A stretch of 52,024 bases of DNA from RFXV01 sp038150465 (GTDB taxonomy: Bacteria > Bacteroidota > Bacteroidia > Flavobacteriales > Schleiferiaceae): positions 1 to 52,024 of the forward strand of contig JAYOTP010000015.1 of assembly GCA_038150465.1 (NCBI GenBank), written 5' to 3'. The position numbers and the translations under genes were made by a program. Position 1 is the first letter of the stretch. Each line of letters opens with the position of its first letter. Positions 48,777 to 52,024 of this stretch are shown piece after piece. Under the pieces are notes generated by a model, which saw nothing but the letters and a program-made list of their open reading frames with translations, had not been told where the DNA came from and searched no databases.

Positions 48777-49895
48777 TCATATGCGCTCATCCAACACCCC
48801 AGAGTACACTTCACCCATTTTTTGTGAGAACATGTCAATCTTGAAAGAAGCATCAATGACATTTCGAGCTTCTCGGCCCAATTTCGCTCGCAATGTAGGA
48901 TCATCTACCAAGCGTCGAATGCAATTTGCTAAAGACAGGTGGTCATTTTCAGGAAAGAAGAGGCCAGTGACATGGTCCTCTATGATCTCTTTGGTTCCGT
49001 CGACAGGAGTTGCAACAACGGCCTTTTTCATGGCCATAGCTTCTAATACGCCAATGGGCAATCCTTCCCATAGGGATGGAAGACAATACACATCGAACAA
49101 TTTAAGTACGTCAGATACGTCCGTTCGAAAACCTATAAAGTGAAGGTTTTGGGCTACACCTAAAGCCTCAGCAAGATGTCGGCAATCGGCCTCCAATTCA
49201 CCCCCACCCACCAAGGCAAAATGCACGTCCGCATGAGATTTAAGCACTTCTGCTGATGCCCGAATAAAAGTAAACGGGTCTTTTTGTTTGGTCATGCGGG
49301 CTAGGAAACCAACGACAAGCTTGTCGCCAGGCACACCAAGGTCTTCTTTCCTCAACACAGCAGGTTTTTCCGGATCGAAACGGGAGGTGTCCACGGCATT
49401 GGACACCACCTGACTGTTGGGCATGTCCAAAAGACGGATGCCGTCCTGGTTGTTTGATCGGGAAACAGAAATATTTTGATGTGTGAGATGCACCAGAAAT
49501 CGCTCTATCCGCAAGCGCATGAAACGGAGGGCAGCCATTTGACCCGTGTGAAAGGACCATCCGTGGATGGTGTATAACAGGGGTAGGCTCAATTTTCTTG
49601 CGCCCCAAAAGCTGTTCGAACAAGCGCGTGTACCGTGTGCGTGTACCACTTGAATCCCACGCTCCTGCATCAGCTTTTTGGTTCTGCCCCAAACACGAAC
49701 GTCAAAGGGCTTCTCGGTTTCGATCACATGGCATGGCACGCCCATTTGTGACAATCGATCCACCATTTCACCCTGTGTAAAAGCAAGAACTTCTGAGGTG
49801 AACCGATCATCCAAGTGGGAAACGAGGTCAAGTACGTGCGTTTCTCCGCCGCCGATCTGACCTTGTCTTATAGTGTGAAGGATCTTAATGGCCAT
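48777..49895 (-). CDS. Glycosyltransferase family 4 (GT-B)
   Basis: 372 residues. Opening KILHTIRQGQIGGGETHVLDL is typical; the C-terminal donor domain has VVGFLARMTKQKDPFTFI, the acceptor-loop LPSLWEGLPIGVLEAMAMKKAVVATPVDGTKEII with the EX7E motif (E in WEG and VLE). It transfers a sugar from a nucleotide donor to a growing glycan. First gene of the leftward run GT4-methyltransferase-sulfotransferase. Confidence 0.9.
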   Translation of the reverse strand: MAIKILHTIRQGQIGGGETHVLDLVSHLDDRFTSEVLAFTQGEMVDRLSQMGVPCHVIETEKPFDVRVWGRTKKLMQERGIQVVHAHGTRACSNSFWGARKLSLPLLYTIHGWSFHTGQMAALRFMRLRIERFLVHLTHQNISVSRSNNQDGIRLLDMPNSQVVSNAVDTSRFDPEKPAVLRKEDLGVPGDKLVVGFLARMTKQKDPFTFIRASAEVLKSHADVHFALVGGGELEADCRHLAEALGVAQNLHFIGFRTDVSDVLKLFDVYCLPSLWEGLPIGVLEAMAMKKAVVATPVDGTKEIIEDHVTGLFFPENDHLSLANCIRRLVDDPTLRAKLGREARNVIDASFKIDMFSQKMGEVYSGVLDERI

Positions 49896-50040
49896 TCAAG
49901 ACAATACTAAATATTGATGCAAATATGCAGCACGACCGCCTTTAACACTTAGAGCATCAAAAACACAAAGCTCGTCATTTCGTGAGCGTGTTCAAACCAA
50001 AGAAATCTTGAGCGAAAGAAAATATTAGTTCCTTTCGAGG

Positions 50041-50048
50041 CATATTTG
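50041..50048 (+). promoter_or_regulatory. Candidate -7 box for the rightward glycosyltransferase
   Basis: CATATTTG, seven of eight matches to TAnnTTTG, 8 nt before the ATG at 50057. Confidence 0.35.
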
Positions 50049-50056
50049 TTTGGAGC

Positions 50057-51250
50057 ATGGTAAAAGACGTAGTCATTGTTGGTCTGCAGGCCATCGACAC
50101 CCCGATCGGAAGCAATTGTGTGAACATAGCCTATGAATTGACCCGAATAGGCCACAGGGTCCTCTACGTGAACTACCCCTTTGACAGTCGGACATTTTTC
50201 AAACAGCTATTAAGACCAAACCAGCAAACCCGCATCAGAATGGACGTGCTGCGCCGCCGAAAAAAGGAGCTGCACGAGGTAGGGCCTAATCTGTACGCTG
50301 TCAACTTAAGACTCATAAACCTGTCGATAGGGTTTCTCCCCGACGGTCGCCTATTCGATCTTTTGAATCATCGAAACAACAAAAGGGTGGCACATCGCAT
50401 CAAAAAACACTTAAGCGAACTGGGCATGAAAGAATACATGCTTTTCAATGATAGTGACATGGTGCGCAGTTTTTATTTGAAAGAGCTCCTGAATCCAGTG
50501 TGTTCGATCTATTATTCTAGGGACAATCTGATCAGCCAGCCGTATTTCGCTCGGCATGGAAAACGATTAGAGGCCCAGCTGATCACCAAAAGCGATGTGG
50601 CTGCAGCGAACTCTTTGTATTTGGCAGATTACTGCCGACAGTTCAATCCAAACAGCCATTATGTAGGTCAGGGATGTGAGACGGACCTGTTCCGTTACGG
50701 GGTGCAGAGAGACCGACCAACAGATATACCGGTATTCAAGAAGCCTGTGATTGGCTATATCGGCGCTCTTTTGAAGCTCAGGCTGGACATTGGGCTGTTG
50801 GAGCAGCTTGCCCAAAAGCACCCTGAATGGCAGTTTGTTTTTGTTGGACCTGAGGACCAAGAATTCAAGAATAGCACGCTCCACGAGTTAGAAAATGTCT
50901 TGTTCACAGGCCCGAAGAAGCCCATCGAGCTTCCTTCATACTTGAGCTGTTTTGATGTGGCGATCAACCCACAGGAGCTTAATGAGATGACCATTGGGAA
51001 TTACCCAAGGAAGATCGATGAGTATTTGGCCATGGGTAAGCCTGTGGTGGCCACAATGACGCGGGCCATGGTCGTCTTTGAGGAGTTTGTTTACCTCGCA
51101 GAATCTACGGAAGAGTACAGTAGATACATACAGAAGGCATTGGATGAGGACACGGAGGAGTTTAGAAAAAAACGATCGGATTTTGCTCAATCCCATACTT
51201 GGGAGGCCAGCGTTCAAAACATCTTGCAAGCCATCGAACAAACTCCCTGA
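50057..51250 (+). CDS. Glycosyltransferase (GT-B, TuaH-like)
   Basis: 397 residues, no signal peptide. The N-terminal half has ELTRIGHRVLYVNYPFDSR; the C-terminal half has PVIGYIGALLKLRLDIGLLEQLA, FVFVGPE, and YLAMGKPVVATMTRAM, the pattern of GT-B glycosyltransferases related to GT4 members of capsule or teichuronic-acid loci. The acceptor is unknown. Divergent from the GT4 gene by 161 bp, convergent with the flippase-like gene by 12 bp. Confidence 0.8.
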   Translation: MVKDVVIVGLQAIDTPIGSNCVNIAYELTRIGHRVLYVNYPFDSRTFFKQLLRPNQQTRIRMDVLRRRKKELHEVGPNLYAVNLRLINLSIGFLPDGRLFDLLNHRNNKRVAHRIKKHLSELGMKEYMLFNDSDMVRSFYLKELLNPVCSIYYSRDNLISQPYFARHGKRLEAQLITKSDVAAANSLYLADYCRQFNPNSHYVGQGCETDLFRYGVQRDRPTDIPVFKKPVIGYIGALLKLRLDIGLLEQLAQKHPEWQFVFVGPEDQEFKNSTLHELENVLFTGPKKPIELPSYLSCFDVAINPQELNEMTIGNYPRKIDEYLAMGKPVVATMTRAMVVFEEFVYLAESTEEYSRYIQKALDEDTEEFRKKRSDFAQSHTWEASVQNILQAIEQTP

Positions 51251-51262
51251 TGCGGAAGCCTC

Positions 51263-52024
51263 CTATCTTCTTTGAACGCCGGCTCCTTTTTTCGTCAAAA
51301 ACAAGAACCCCACTGCTCCGGAGATGATCCCCATAAGAGTTTGACCGCTGTGAACCAGTGTGGCAAAACTCAAACCGACCGTTTCCGAAATGCCGAGAAC
51401 ACCCATACTTAGCACCACCAGATAATGGTAGGCCCCAATGCCACCTGGAACGGGAACCACCATGCCCATGGCGGCAGCCACCATGACAAAAAGCATATTG
51501 GAATAACTCAATTCAGATGTTTCAGGCAGGGCGAAGATGCAGATGTAGACCATAAAAAAATACATGGCCCAAATGATCAGTGTGTGCAGGATGAAAAGTC
51601 CTTTTTTATCGATCTTGGATAAGGTCTTGAATCCTTCAGCCAGGCCGCTTGCGAAATCCTTGATCTTTTGCCACGCAGGATGCGACTGAATGCGCCGCCG
51701 CCACATCCACCCAAGCACGGCCATAAAAAGGAAGAACAGTGATGCCCCGATCAACCAGGCCATGTTCGATTCGCCGGAAGCAGCCGTTTCAGCTCCTGAT
51801 GCTTTTTCGTAAAAGACAAGGAAGTCAGTATAGGACGTGAGCAGCACCCCGCCCAGAAAGAGGAAGAGCATGAGAAAATCAATGGCGCGTTCGAGGACAA
51901 CCGTACCGAGCAATTTGGAAACAGGGATGTCTTCCAGCCGATTCAGAGCGGTGCATCTGGCCACTTCTCCTGCTCTTGGAACCGCCATATTGGCCAGGTA
52001 GCCTATGGCGACAGAGTGGATGGA
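51263..52024 (-). CDS. LPG-synthase-type transmembrane protein (UPF0104), 5' end cut by window edge
   Basis: 253 residues are visible and the frame is open to the window edge. The visible start SIHSVAIGYLANMAVPRAGEVAR matches the conserved N-x-x-x-P-R-A-G-E motif of lysylphosphatidylglycerol-synthase membrane domains. At least five more hydrophobic helices follow, with PVPGGIGAYHYLVV near the end. These proteins are integral inner-membrane proteins, some acting as flippases or in lipid modification; together with the glycosyltransferases a role in moving a lipid-linked precursor is plausible. Confidence 0.82.
   Translation of the reverse strand, partial: SIHSVAIGYLANMAVPRAGEVARCTALNRLEDIPVSKLLGTVVLERAIDFLMLFLFLGGVLLTSYTDFLVFYEKASGAETAASGESNMAWLIGASLFFLFMAVLGWMWRRRIQSHPAWQKIKDFASGLAEGFKTLSKIDKKGLFILHTLIIWAMYFFMVYICIFALPETSELSYSNMLFVMVAAAMGMVVPVPGGIGAYHYLVVLSMGVLGISETVGLSFATLVHSGQTLMGIISGAVGFLFLTKKGAGVQRR

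Overview
The window is a 52 kb piece of a compact, draft-quality chromosome from a member of the Bacteroidota, most likely a marine Flavobacteriales lineage of the Cryomorphaceae/Schleiferiaceae type. Evidence for this: the gene order purN / acpP-fabF-rnc-IPExxxVDY-pyk, the Bacteroidota families DUF4175, DUF3078 and YwqK/MORN, many SPII lipoproteins, almost no Shine-Dalgarno sequences, and Bacteroidota-type -7 boxes (TAnnTTTG) ahead of many transcription units. The genus is an inference. Three 100-N scaffold gaps interrupt pgk, the DUF4175 gene and pth. No rRNA, CRISPR, transposase or prophage was seen.

Left part (1-17.7 kb): the N-terminal part of a secreted GH81-type glucanase, then purN-rnhA leftward, and a rightward operon acpP-fabF-rnc-IPExxxVDY-pyk-pterin dehydratase (fatty acid synthesis, RNA processing, glycolysis). 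Then pheS, two tandem paralogous lipoproteins, a conserved unknown gene, cvpA, pgk and holB. A tightly overlapping leftward operon DUF4175-ybeY-mnmG-methyltransferase follows. A 16-bp sequence matching the chromosomal parS consensus lies across the ybeY/mnmG junction, which suggests an origin-proximal location.

Middle part (17.7-38.9 kb): gltX-folB-tRNA-Cys; a metal ABC importer operon (binding lipoprotein plus two permeases, one fused to a DtxR-like domain) that has no ATPase gene; an ALDH7 dehydrogenase; a NUDIX hydrolase with a YwqK-repeat protein; rpiB-MBL hydrolase-M1 peptidase; rnr; a beta-barrel protein; elaA; trpS; plsC-gatC; and the prs-rplY-pth operon followed by tRNA-Leu.

Right part (38.9-52 kb): a Dabb lipoprotein, dCMP deaminase-thioredoxin protein-S41 protease, a very acidic small lipoprotein, glyS, a DUF3078 protein and radA. 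From 47.0 kb to the edge lies a cell-surface glycan locus: sulfotransferase, methyltransferase, two glycosyltransferases and an LPG-synthase-type membrane protein cut by the window edge.

Most genes are housekeeping. The points most worth a second look are the parS-like site, recurrent -7 boxes only 4-5 nt from start codons (apparently leaderless mRNAs), interleaved divergent promoters, convergent genes that share stop-codon bases, the tandem lipoproteins with cysteines at identical positions, the permease-DtxR fusion operon lacking its ATPase, and an assembly artefact that hides an intact pth. I did not find a clear, entirely new multi-gene system.
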